Shown: positions 45,082 through 56,500 of the stretch, piece by piece
How the letters are laid out: each line of letters begins with the position of its first letter
How positions within the stretch are numbered: position 1 is the stretch's first letter
From: Hordeum vulgare subsp. vulgare
Taxonomy: Eukaryota; Streptophyta; Magnoliopsida; Poales; Poaceae
Reading direction: 5' to 3'
Assembly (NCBI RefSeq): GCF_904849725.1
Contig: NC_058518.1
Coordinates: 11,428,147 to 11,492,146 of the forward strand
Length of the DNA: 64,000 bases
Translations under genes and position numbers: made by a program
Notes under the pieces: model-generated
The model's database searches: none
Told to the model about the DNA's origin: nothing
The model's input: the letters and a program-made list of their open reading frames with translations, nothing else

Positions 45082-46842
45082 ATGCCTCGCGCGGGGCTGG
45101 CGGCGGGGTCGAGCAAGGTGGACATCGCCATCGACCTCGGCAACCCGCTGCTCAACCGCACCGTCGACGGCTTCCTCAAGATCGGCGCCGTACGCACCCC
45201 CATCCTCCTCCTCTTTGATCCAATGCATACATACACACCGAACGCGTCTGATCCATCCGCGGTTGGCTGATGCCGTGCGCAGGTCGGCGCCTGCAGGGTG
45301 GCCGCCGAGGACGCCTTCGACTGCCTCCAAAGTGGTAAACTAACCACGCCACGCATCCCCGTCTCTGATGGATTAAGGATTGCCAGAGAAAATCAAGGGT
45401 TTTTTCCCCTTTCTTTTCTTTTCTGAACGATGAAGGTGGCTTGTGTTCGGAACCGCCCGGATTCTAGTTCGGACCAAATGTTCTTTCACAGCATACAGAT
45501 GCAGTGGGGACATACATCAGTTCTTGTTGGTGCTGTGCAGAGTGCAGGCAAATGTGACATCAAGTTATCTTCTTTTGCTTTGCAGGGAGTGTCTCGAAGC
45601 GCAAGCTCGAGCAGACAGTAAGTGCTGATTTCCGCTGCGTTTGTTTTTCTCCCACTTAATTGTCCCTGAGTCTTGCCAATGGTAAAGCAACTAGATATCA
45701 GGGAGTATTACACTAGTAGTATAATGTAATAGTAGTGGCCTGATATAGGCAGATGATATATTCTATTCTATTCCCTCTGTACCTAAATAATTGTTGTTAG
45801 GGAGAACTAGACAGGAACTGGCTAAATGTTCAACAGTTCATAATGGTTCAATAGGGGGTGCCTTGAACGTTGCAGACCCTCGTAGGATAAGTAAATGGAG
45901 AAAAAACAGCTGAACTAGAAGTCCAAGGCATTGAACCACTACTCTTGCATAATTGCTCTCTACTTGTGGATGAGTGAAAAGTCGGCGGCCTTGTTTCTGC
46001 GCATGCGTTATGGTTAATGGTTATCTAATCTATCATCAACAGAGTACTAATATGGTATTCTGGTCTTTTTATGCAGCTGAAGAAAATGTGCAAGGAGGGC
46101 GCATATTGGGGTAACTAAGTAGAAGAGCATTACCCTGTTGTTTTATTTGGCTTTGACGAATGCATTGACATCAACCATTCATCCGTTTCTTCTTATGTTC
46201 GCTGACACATTCGGATGCTTCTTCCACTAATCTGCAGGTGCTGTTGCTGGAGTGTATGTAGGCATGGAGTATGGAGTGGAAAGGGTCCGCGGACAGTATG
46301 ACTGGGTAATTATTTTCTCAAAATGGACCTTTCATGTTTCTTGCACTTTAACTGAACCTTGGGTGAAGGGATATCTATCTGCATGACAGCCTCTGTCCCA
46401 TTTTACAATGTAGATCCTTTCTTTAGTTGACTATGAGATTCTTGGCTAATTAGTGTACGAGAAGAATCAATCAAACCACTGGCGTCTCATTATCATGATG
46501 CTAATGTTTACTCCTACTTCTGTCTCCAGAGTCCAGACCCTGTCCTAAGGTTATGCAAGTCTAAGTAGTATTGTGCTAGCACATTGGAGATCTTACCCAC
46601 AAAAACATTACTGAGTTTATAACCAACATCATTGGTGGCATGTTTTCGGCCAGTCTTGAGAATATTTTTTAACCCCTCTCTCTTTTCCGGCACTCCCGCA
46701 GAAAAACGCGTTGATTGGAGGCATCGCAAGCGGCGCCCTGATCTCTGCCGCGAGCGACAACAAAGGGAACAAGATCGCCCAGGACGCCATCACCGGAGGC
46801 GCCATCGCGACCGCCGTCGAGTTCATCAACTACCTCACCTAG
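45082..46842 (+). CDS. OEP16: Outer envelope pore protein 16 (OEP16-1 type), gene 2
   Basis: Tandem paralogue of gene 1, also 144 residues with identical exon phases. Exons: 45082-45189, 45283-45334, 45586-45617, 46077-46110, 46238-46305, 46702-46842, all GT-AG. Differences from gene 1 are mostly conservative (for example SSKVDIAID for SNKVDVAID, LQSGSVSKRKLEQT for LHRGDISKRQLEET, RGQYDW for RGDRDW). The pore-family motifs are unchanged, so the protein is probably functional. Most introns are similar in length to gene 1, but intron 2 is 251 against 560 bases. Homology to gene 1 upstream stops within the 5' leader at about 44990, so this copy appears to lack the ancestral core promoter. Expression may differ. 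Confidence 0.92.
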
Positions 46843-47133
46843 CCGTGCGACCGTACTCAGAGCGGTGTTTCCTTTTTATATCAGACAAGACTGAATAAGA
46901 ACTTGTTGACTGAAGCCGTCCGCGCTCCGTGTTTAATAACTGAACCCGTTTCCTCCAAATGTTCTTCCGTTTTTTCGTCGCCGGCGTTCTCATGTGCATG
47001 TTCTGAACAACTTATTTTCGTGTGATGATATCCTTTGTGCTGGATGGCCTAGTTTGCTACTAGCATAGTTTTTCAAAGCCCTGGTGAGCGGCGTCTAATT
47101 AAGTAGGCTCAACGTTTGAGCTCATCATCCAAG

Positions 47134-47206
47134 GACTCCGTGGCCCAATGGATAAGGCGCTGGTCTACGAAACCAGAGATTCTGGGTTCGATCCCCAGCG
47201 GAGTCG
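47134..47206 (+). tRNA. tRNA-Arg (ACG)
   Basis: 73 bases. Acceptor GACTCCG pairs with CGGAGTC, discriminator G. The D arm contains GCCCAATGGATAAGGC. The anticodon stem CTGGT/ACCAG encloses loop CTACGAA with anticodon ACG. The T arm is CTGGG-TTCGATC-CCCAG. No intron. A T5 run at 47210-47214 fits a Pol III terminator. All stems are perfect, so the gene looks functional. Confidence 0.97.
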
Positions 47207-47639
47207 CCATTTTTGTTTGTGTAGGGCAGGTGAGAAATGGTCCTGGCCTCCATATATATATTTTTTACGGAGGCAAAAGTTTTATCTCATCAGTTAATTT
47301 AAAAAACTGTCAAGTTATTTAACGAAAAAACGAATGAAAACCAATACAACTACCATGAAACCAGGCTCCCCTCTCGATCCCCAAGTTGTCATCGGGCACA
47401 ACCAAAGGGCGCAACACACGAGCATTCTGCAACAAGGGAGAGACCGAGCACCCATATTTTGATTAGTGTTAAAATGGAATTTTCAAGTTTCAAATTGTTT
47501 GAAAAGGAACACCCGTACAAATATTGATGCTCTGCTTCAGCCTTCAGCTCTCTTTCCCAATGCAGAGGATGATAGATAGGAGACGGGGCATTGGATATAA
47601 CTAGCAAAAGGACCCGTGCGTTGCAACTAGAGAAAAACA
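47207..47639. other. Intergenic, nothing firm
   Basis: No gene is recognised. A block near 47590 (gcaaaaggacccgtgcgttgc) resembles a recurrent Triticeae repeat terminus. Confidence 0.35.
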
Positions 47640-48420
47640 ATTATAATCTCCAATGGTGCTGATCATATTATGTCTTTAAAATTTTAGGACATTTCTTGAA
47701 ATGCATGAACATTTTTTGAATTAGCAAACATTTGTTTCAATTGCACTCAAAAATAACTCATAAACTTTTTTTCAAAATCCTGGACTTTTATTGTTTTCAC
47801 CAACCTTGTTCTCAAAATTATGAACATTTTTCTGAATATGCGAATATTTTTACAAAAATCCTGAAAAAAATTTGAATTCACAAACATTTTATATTTTCTT
47901 CAAACTTCTATTTCAAAATTCCCAGTTTTATAAATTGCCAATGTTTTTCAAACTTCTAAATTATTTAAACTAAAAATGGAATAGAAAAATGAAAATAAAA
48001 AATGAGACTAAAAACAGAGGCACGAACTGTTTTTAAGATTTTTACAAAATTCCCAGTTTTATAAATTGCCAATGTTTTTCAAAGTTCTAAATTATTTAAA
48101 CTAAAAAATGGAACAGAAAAATGAAAATAAAAAATGAGACTAAAAACAGAGGCACGAAACTGTTTTTAAGATTTTTACACGGACTTTTGTTTAAAATCGT
48201 TGACTTTTTTATTTTATGAATATTTTCTCAAAGTTTAAACATTTTTTTATATGCAAACATTTTTCAAAACTCTTCAGTAGTTTTTGAATTCTCAAAAATA
48301 ATAATATTTTTTCGAATATTTTATTTCGAAATTTTCAGTTTCTTAAAATTGAGAAAAGTTGTTTGAAGTTCTAAATTATTTAAAGTAGAAAAACAAAATA
48401 GAACTGAAAAGAAAAATAAA
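47640..48420 (-). repeat. AT-rich array, inverse of the 38 kb array
   Basis: Units such as gaacattttttgaa recur; on the minus strand they read AAAAAATGTTC, as in 37965-38870. Contains a local tandem duplication at 47916-48180. Confidence 0.6.
47916..48180. repeat. Two-copy tandem repeat, period ~129 bp
   Basis: Both units start caaaattcccagttttata (47916 and 48045) and end near gtttttaagatttttac, differing at a few bases and single-A indels. A recent local duplication. Confidence 0.9.
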
Positions 48421-49446
48421 AATACTAAACTAAAAAAATAGGCCCCATATAGGTGTGCTGCATCTTTTTCCAACGCCCAGAGCGTAATATAGGAGGTGCC
48501 TACATGCGCCGGCCCAGTCTGGAGATTTTCCTGATTGAAACGTTTTTTATGACTTATAGGTGGCATTGATGGGTAAATTTTAATTAATTTTAAGGATAAT
48601 TTAGATGACGTACGGAAGAAACACTATTTGCTTTATTAGTAAGTAAAGATAAAGATAAAGATAAACAGAAATGGCGGCAAGGGGTGGTGAGATGAGATCA
48701 GCTGCACCGTAGGCGTTGGTGGCGGCGATCCGTCTCGCCGTTCCAAATATCTGCTCCACCACGGGGTAGCAGTTGCGTGATCCTCCGTCGATCGATCCAG
48801 AGCCAATAATTGATGTGCACGAGCAGCACAGTTTCCTTGCTGCAAGCAAGCAACTCGACGACGGACGATGATTCTGCCCGTGGGTCCCCGAGAGCAACTC
48901 TATCTAGCAGGCAGACACCCTAAAAAACACGCAACCCGTCCTTCCTTCCGTTTCACCCGTCCAAGCTTTTCTTTACCCACAATGGCGTTCCGATCCGTCG
49001 GCGGCGTGCGGCAGCGTCTTCTGCCTCCAAGCATCCACTTGTCATATATCAAACCAAAATGTTAGGCACAAGCGTGCGAGCACCAGGTGGCTTAAAGACG
49101 AGGCGACCCATTTCGTTCGGCGCCGTCCGTTTGGATCCGTGCGGACAAAACTGATGGCCCGATGAGCTGGTCCATTGCCAAAACGCGACCGTTTCGTGTC
49201 CGCGTCGATCCATTTCCGATCCAAATTTGAGACTGAAATGCGTCGACGCATACGCACGCGCGGCCTTTCGATGTCCGTCCCAACCACCGGCAGTCAACTT
49301 AGTTTATGACGGTCATCCTCCACGGGCCCACGCATCGGCGGCCGCGGTTGGTCTTTTTTAATTCGAGCGTGCGGTATGTTCAGCCTCATTTGCTTCCAGA
49401 ACCCCCGTCGCCACCTCGTCGACGACCAAACCCTAGCACGCATGGC
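48421..49446. other. Unclassified repetitive-looking DNA
   Basis: A small (GATAAA)n tract at about 48645-48665. From ~49050 the text (gcggacaaaactgatggccc, cgtcgatccatttccgatcc) resembles ends of short Triticeae DNA transposons that carry ORFs like the one below, but no terminal repeat pair could be fixed. Confidence 0.35.
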
Positions 49447-50383
49447 ATGGCCGGCTCCTTCCAAAACAAGGGCAAGGCCCTCGTCTACCCACCGTGCGAT
49501 CTCCCCGCCGGCCTCGTGAGCGTGTCAGCGTCCCGATGCATCAAGCGCGGTGGTACTGGGAGCACCGCGTCCCGCTATCGTACCCCGATGTCACCCTCCC
49601 GCACCACTGGCATCTGGATCCGGAGAGGATCCCGATGGCGGTCATGCCGCGGTCGACGCAGAGGAGGTGAGTCGTCGCCGACGTCTGTTGGCGTCGGAGC
49701 AGCGGCTCAACCCTGTCTACGTGGCCGACTCTCCGCACTGGGAGCTCTGGTTCGCGGTCGAGCACGAGGAGCAGCGTCGGCACGACATGCGCAACGTGCA
49801 GCCAGGAGTCCTTCCGTCACCTCCGCCCATCGTTAGCGAGGAGGACCAGGACCAGGCGGCGCTACCAGCCGTTCTCCGCAAGAGCGAGGAGGAAGAGAGG
49901 CGCAAGGCCGACGAGGAGGAGGCAGCGTATGAGGCGCGACTCGCGGAGGCCATTGTGCTATCCGCCGCCGGCGACTGCGCCGTGCCACCTCCGTCGAAGA
50001 TCGAGCCGACGGAGCCGCAGCGGGAGGTCTACGAGTGGACCGGCTGCCTTCGCGAGTGGGTCAGCATGCCGCCCATCTGGTTGGGCGCGACACCGGAGCA
50101 GGAGTAAGCCTACCTCCTGCACTGGAAGTCGCAGCATCTATCGACGGAGCGCGTCGAAGGCCGTCGGCAGATGGCGCTGGAGAAAGAGGCAGATGAGGAA
50201 CGGCGGGAGATGGAGGAGGAGGAGCGCGCTCGTGCTGCGCTGGCACCGCCACCAGCACGGCCCGCGTCGCGAGGACAGACGACGGAGGCGCAGGCAGCTG
50301 TGCTTTGGAACACAGCGTCCCCCTGGGCCAACCCTCCGCCTACGCTGGTTGACCTCACCATCCCCTCCATCGCCGCCGCCTAA
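49447..50383 (+). pseudogene. Relic of a multi-copy Triticeae ORF, function unknown
   Basis: Starts MAGSFQNKGKALVYPPCDLP in one frame. A shift near 49548 moves to a second frame reading YWEHRVPLSYPDVTLPHHWH and on to AVMPRSTQRR, then an insertion-like stretch, SPHWELWFAVEHEEQRR, an acidic/basic coiled region (KSEEEERRKADEEEAAYEAR) and LREWVSMPPIWLGATPEQE. TAA at 50105-50107 interrupts, but the same frame stays open to TAA at 50381-50383 with another charged coiled stretch (EKEADEERREMEEEERAR). No domain is recognised. Two lesions make it a relic, probably cargo of a DNA transposon. Confidence 0.45.
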
Positions 50384-50875
50384 GGTTGCCTCGTAGTTTA
50401 GTTTTTTATGTTTAATTAATGTAATGGGACGCGTGGACTCTTGCCGACTTTTAATATTTAATTAATGCTTCTTTATTATTTTCGGAAATCCTTTATTTTT
50501 TGCCTGCGTCGGTAAAAATAGGCTGGGTATATGTCGATCCAAATGTCGAAAGGGATGTTGGTATCCGCCGGGCCGATTCAAACAGACAAAAAAACGAATA
50601 AAATTGCCGTTGGTCGATCGTTTGGAGTTTGCTCTTACCGTTTGCTCGTGAAAGCATGCTGGTACAAAGAATATGAACCTGCTCATGTAGCCGTCGGCAG
50701 CGGTGAACGAACAACAGCAATTACCACTGTTGGCAACCCAAATGAACAGCGGAAGTGAGTGACATGATCTGATATAGACTACACTACCAGGCTGCCACAG
50801 TGAAAACTTTGGGCGTGAGCGAGTGAATTATTGGCGCTTCAATGAGTGAGCGAGCCTTCTAATGTGTAACCACTG
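50384..50875. other. Intergenic, nothing firm
   Basis: Low-complexity AT stretch, then a segment (ccgccgggccgattcaaacag) that may be the far end of the element carrying the 49.4 kb relic. No gene. Confidence 0.35.
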
Positions 50876-50878
50876 TAA

Positions 50879-51461
50879 GGCTACTTCCAATGCTTTACTT
50901 TGGATAGTTGCTAAGCATGTCAACAACAAAAAAATCTTACGTGACAATCTAATTAAAAAGAGAGAGAAGTTTGATGTCCTCAGAAGGAAAGGGTGCTAGT
51001 TACGAGAACCTATGCAAAACATTAAAAATGAAGGAAACTAGCCTATGCATGCAAGACTTTAGTTGCTAAACAATTAAATGAGGTAACCTTAGACTGCTCA
51101 TAGTGGGGAGTAACATATAGTAGTATCATGCATATGTTACTATTGTATGATACTACCTTCATGGTGCATTGTATCATAAACTAGTATTATAGGTGGTCTC
51201 ATTTATTGACATGCATGACGCATAGTTGCATAGCATTTAACATGATACGGTATCTACCTATGTTACTCTAACCCTCTCCCTCTCCTTTAATTACTTGCCA
51301 CATCAGCATGTTTGCTAGTTTCAAGACTATGGTACTAGTTATGTTACCCCCACTATGATCAGCCTTAGCAACAACAAGCACCAATGCATTGGAGATTATG
51401 GTTGCTTAACATATTTAATGCTCTTATCACCTCACTTAGCACATTTGCATTGGAGGAAGCC
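50879..51461. mobile_element. Tourist-like MITE (outer), TSD TAA
   Basis: Inverted termini GGCTACTTCCAATGC and GCATTGGAGGAAGCC with TAA at 50876-50878 and 51462-51464. 583 bp in all, of which 276 belong to a nested second MITE and its TSD, leaving ~307 bp. Confidence 0.88.
51092..51364. mobile_element. Tourist-like MITE nested in the outer one, TSD TTA
   Basis: Inverted termini GACTGCTCATAGTGGGG and CCCCCACTATGATCAGCC, flanked by TTA at 51089-51091 and 51365-51367. 273 bp, AT-rich, no ORF. Confidence 0.92.
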
Positions 51462-51467
51462 TAACTC

Positions 51468-51765
51468 TGCACAATCTACGAGTTTGTTATCTGCGGTTCT
51501 ATATCTGATCCGAACATGGTAAGAGCATCTACAACCGCGGACATTAAATCCGTATTTAGCTAATAACATTTAAATCCGTATATTTTTAGCTAATAACATT
51601 TAAATCCATATTGTTGACATTTAAATGGTTGTACATATGTTGGGCACGATGGTCGTTCTTCACCTTATCCTCCTCCTTTAACACATTATCGAAGGAGGAG
51701 GAGGCCAGAACGTCTATCTACGACACTAGTCGGTTCATCTCTCAAGTGGTTGTATATATAATGTA
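51468..51765. other. Intergenic, with a short tandem repeat
   Basis: Two ~27 bp units (tagctaataacatttaaatcc at about 51557 and 51588). No gene. Confidence 0.4.
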
Positions 51766-51770
51766 ATATC

Positions 51771-53591
51771 TGTTGGGGAACGTCGCATGGGAAACAAAAA
51801 AAATTCTACGCGCACGAAGACCTATCATGGTGATGTCCATCTACGAGAGGGGATTTCCGATCTACGTACCATTGTAGATCACACAGCAAAAGCGTTAAGA
51901 AACGCGGTTGATGTATTGGAACGTCCTCACGTCCCTCGATCCGCCCCGCGAACCGCCCCATGAACCGTCCCACGATCCGCTCCGATCTAGTGCGGAACGG
52001 ACGGCACCTCCGCGTTCAGCACACGTACAGCTCGACGATGATCTCGGCCTTCTTGATCCAGCAAGAGAGACGGAGAGGTAGATGAGTTCTCCGGCAGCGT
52101 GACGGCGCTCCGGAGGTTGGTGGTGATCTAATCTCAGCAGGGCTCCGCCCGAGCTCCGCAGAAACGCGATCTAGAGGTAAAACCGTGGAGGTATGTGGTC
52201 GGGCTGCCGTGGCAAAAGTTGTCTCAAATCAGCCCTAAAACCCCACTATATATAGGAGGGAGGGAGGGGAGGAGGCAGCCTCAAAACCTAAAGGTTTGGC
52301 CGAAATTGGAGGTGGAGGAGTCCTACTCCAATCCTACTTGGAGTAGGATTCCACCTTCCCACTTGGAAACTCTTTCCACCTTGTGTTTTTTCCTTCTCAA
52401 ACCTTATGGGCCTTAGTGGGAACTTATTCCCGCCCACTAGGGGCTGGTTTATCTCTTTCCATAGCCCATGAGACCCCTTGGGGCGTGACACCCCTCCTGA
52501 TGGTCCCCGGCACCCCTCCCGGCACTCCCAGTACACTACCGATGAGCCCAAAACTTTTCCGGTAATGCACGAAAACCTTCCGGTAACCAAATGAGGTCAT
52601 CCTATATATCAATCTTCGTTTCCGGACCATTCCGGAAACCCTCGTGACGTCCGTGATCTCATCCGGGACTCCGAACAACATTCGGTAACCAACCATATAA
52701 CTCAAATACGCATAAAACAACGTCGAACCTTAAGTGTGCAGACCCTGCGGGTTCGAGAACTATGTAGACATGACCCGAGAGACTCCTCGGTCAATATCCA
52801 ATAGAGGGACCTGGATGCCCATATTGGATCCTACATATTCTACGAAGATCTTATCCTTTGAACCTCAGTGCCAAGGATTCATATAATCCCGTATGTCATT
52901 CCCTTTGTCCTTCGGTATGTTACTTGCCTGAGATTCGATCGTCAGTATCCGCATACCTATTTCAATCTCGTTTACCGGCAAGTCTCTTTACTCGTTCCGT
53001 AATTCAAGATCCCGCAACTTACACTAAGTCACATTGCTTGCAAGGCTTGTGTGTGATGTTGTATTACCGAGTGGGCCCCGAGATACCTCTCCGTCATACG
53101 GAGTGACAAATCCCGGTCTTGATCCATACTAACTCAACGAACACCTTCGGAGATACCTGTAGAGCATCTTTATAGTCACCCAGTTACGTTGCAACGTTTG
53201 ATACACACAAAGCATTCCTCCGGTGTCAGTGAGTTATATGATCTCATGGTCATAGGAACAAATACTTGACACGTAGAAAACAGTAGCAACAAAATGACAC
53301 AATCAACATGCTACGTCTATTAATTTGGGTCTAGTCCATCACATGATTCTTCTAATGATGTGATCCCGTTATCAAGTGACAACACTTGTCTATGGTCAGG
53401 AAACCTTGACCATCTTTGATCAACGAGCTAGTCAACTAGAGGCTTACTAGGGACAGTGTTTTGTCTATGTATCCACACATGCACTGTGTTTCCAATCAAT
53501 ACAATTATAGCATGGATAATAAACGATTATCATGAACAAAGAAATATAATAATAACTAATTTATTATTGCCTCTAGGGCATATTTCCAACA
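51771..53591 (-). repeat. 3' LTR of the second Copia element
   Basis: On the plus strand TGTTGGGGAACGTCG to ATATTTCCAACA, the reverse complement of the family LTR. The polypurine tract (complement of gtctcccacttgc) follows at 53592. Confidence 0.93.
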
Positions 53592-56500
53592 GTCTCCCAC
53601 TTGCACTAGAGTCAATAATCTAGTTCACATCACCATGTGATTCCAACGAATCCAACACCCATATAGTTATCGGGTCTGATCACGTCTTGCTTGTGAGAGA
53701 GGTTTTAGTCAACGGTTCTGAAACTTTCAAATCCGTGTGTTCTTTACAAATCTTTATGTCAACTTATAGATGCTGCTACTACGTGCTATTCGGAAGTGCT
53801 CCAAATATCTACTCTACTATACGAATCCGTTTCACTACTCATAGTTATTCGGATTAGTGTCAAAGCTTGCATCGACGTAACCCTTTACGACGAACTCTTT
53901 AACCACCTCCATAATCGAGAAAAAAATCCTTAGTCCATCAGTTACTAAGGATAAATTTTGACCGCTACTAGTGGTTCAATCATGGATCACTCTCTGTACC
54001 TCTCAATAGACTTTGAGTCAAGGCACACATCAGGTGCGGTACCCAGCATGGCATACTTCAGATTCTACGGCAAAGGCATAGAAGACGACCTTCGTCTATT
54101 CTCTTTATTCTGCCGGGGTCAGGTTTTGAGTCTTACTCAAATTCACACCTCACATCGCAACCAAGAACTCCTTCTTTGCTGATCTATTTTAAACTCCTTC
54201 AAAAACTTGTCAAGGCATGCATCTTGTTGAAACTTCCATTAAGTGCCTTTGATCTATCTCCATAGATCTTTGATGCTCAACGTTCAATTAGCGCAATCCA
54301 GGTATTCCCTTGAAAACTCCTTTCAAACAACCTTGTATGCTTTACAGAAATTCTACATTACTTTCTGATCCACAATATGTCAACCACATATACTTATCAG
54401 AAATTCCATAGTGCTCCCACTCACTTCTTTGTAAATACAAGTTTCTCACAAACTTTGTACAAACCCAAAATCTTTGATCATCTCATCAAAGTGTATATTC
54501 CAACTCCGAGATGCTTGGACCAGTCCATTTAAGGATCGCTGGAGCTTGCATACTTGCTAGTATATTTAGGATCGACAAAACCTCATGGTTGTATCTCATA
54601 CAATGTTTGCTCAAGGAAACCGTCGAGGAAACAATGTTTTGACATCCTACATGCAATATTTCATAAATAATGCAGCAACTACTAACATAATTCTAACAGA
54701 CTTTTAGCATCGCTACGAGTGAGAAAGTCTCATCATAGTCAACTGTTTGATCTTGTCGGAAACATCTTTGCGACAAGTCGAGCTTTTCTTAATAGTGACT
54801 TATCACCATCATCGTCTGTCTTCCTTTTAAAGATCCATCTTTACTCAACGGTCCTATGACCATCAAGTAGTTCTTCCAAAGTCTACACTTTGTTTTCATA
54901 CATGGATCCTCTCTCGGATTTCATGGCTTCCAGCCATTTGTCGGAATCCGGGCCCACCATTGCTTTCTCCATAACTCGTAGGTTCACTGTTGCTCAACAA
55001 CATGACCTCCAAGACAGGGTTACCGTACCACTCTGTAGTAGTACGCGACCTTGTCAACCTACGAGGCTTGTAGTAACTTGATCCGATGCTCGATGATCAC
55101 CATCATCAGCTTTCACTTCAATTGGTGTAGGCGCCACATGAACAACTTCCTGCGCCCTGCTACACACTGGTCGAAGTGATGGTTCAATAACCTCATCAAG
55201 TTCTACCACCCTCCCACTCAATTCTTTCGAGAGAAACCTTTCCTCGAGAAAGGATCTGTTTCTAGAAACAAACACTTTGCTTTCGGATCTGAGATAGGAG
55301 ATGTACCCAACTGTTTTGGATATCCTATGAAGATGCATTTATCCGCTTTGGGTTCGAGCTTATCAGACTGAAACTTTTTCACATAAGTGTCGAAACCCCA
55401 AACTTTCAAGAAACGACAGTTTAGATTTCTCTAAACCTCAGTGTATACTATGTCATCTCAACGGAAATACGTGGTGCCCTATTTAAAGTGAATGCGGTTG
55501 TCTCTAATGCTTAACCCATAAACGATAGTGGTAATTCGATAAGAGACATCATAGCATGCACCATACCAAATAGTGTGTGGCTATGACGTTCAGACACATC
55601 ATCACACTATGATGTTCTAGGTGGCATGAACCGTGAAACAATTTCCACATTGTCTTAACTGCGTACCAAAACTCGTAACTCAGATATTCATTTCTATGAT
55701 CATATCGTAGACAGTTTATCCTCTTGTTACGACGAACTTCACTCCGAAACAGAATTGAACTTTTCAATATTTCAGACTTGTGATTCATTAAGCAAATACT
55801 CTAGTATCTACTCAAATCGTCATTGAAGTAAGGACATAATGATATCCACTGCGTGCCTCAGCACCCATTGGACTGCATACATCAAAATGTATCACTTCCA
55901 ACAAGTTACTATCTTATTTCATCTCAATGAAAACAAGGCCTGGTATGATTTGCATGTCACTAGTGATTCAAAATCAAGTGAGTATAAAGATCCATCAGCA
56001 TGGAGCCTCTTCATGCAATTTATACCAACATAACTTAAGCGGCAGTGCCACAAGTAAGTGGTACTATCATCATTACCTCGTATCTTTTGGCACCAATATC
56101 ATGAACATGTGTAACACTACGATCGAGATCCAATAAACCATTGAAGGTGATTTTTCAAGAAAATAGAGTAACCATTATTCTCTTTAAATGAATAATCGTA
56201 TTGCAATAAACACGATCCAGTCATGTTCATGCTTAACGCAAGCACCAAATAACAATTATTTAGGTTTAACACCAATCCCGATGGTAGAGGGAGCATGCGA
56301 CGTTTGATCATATCAACCTTGGAAACACTTCCAACACGTATCGTCACCTCGCCTTTAGCTAGTCTCCGTTTATGGCGTAGCTTTCATTTCGTGTTACTAA
56401 TCACTTAGCAACCGAACCGGTATCCAATACCCTCATGCTACTAGGAGTACTAGTAAAGTACACATCAACATCATGTATATCAAATATACTTCCTTCGACT

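Noticed and set aside
47116..47322. 68-codon ORF across 47134-47206
   Set aside because: It is the tRNA-Arg gene read as protein.
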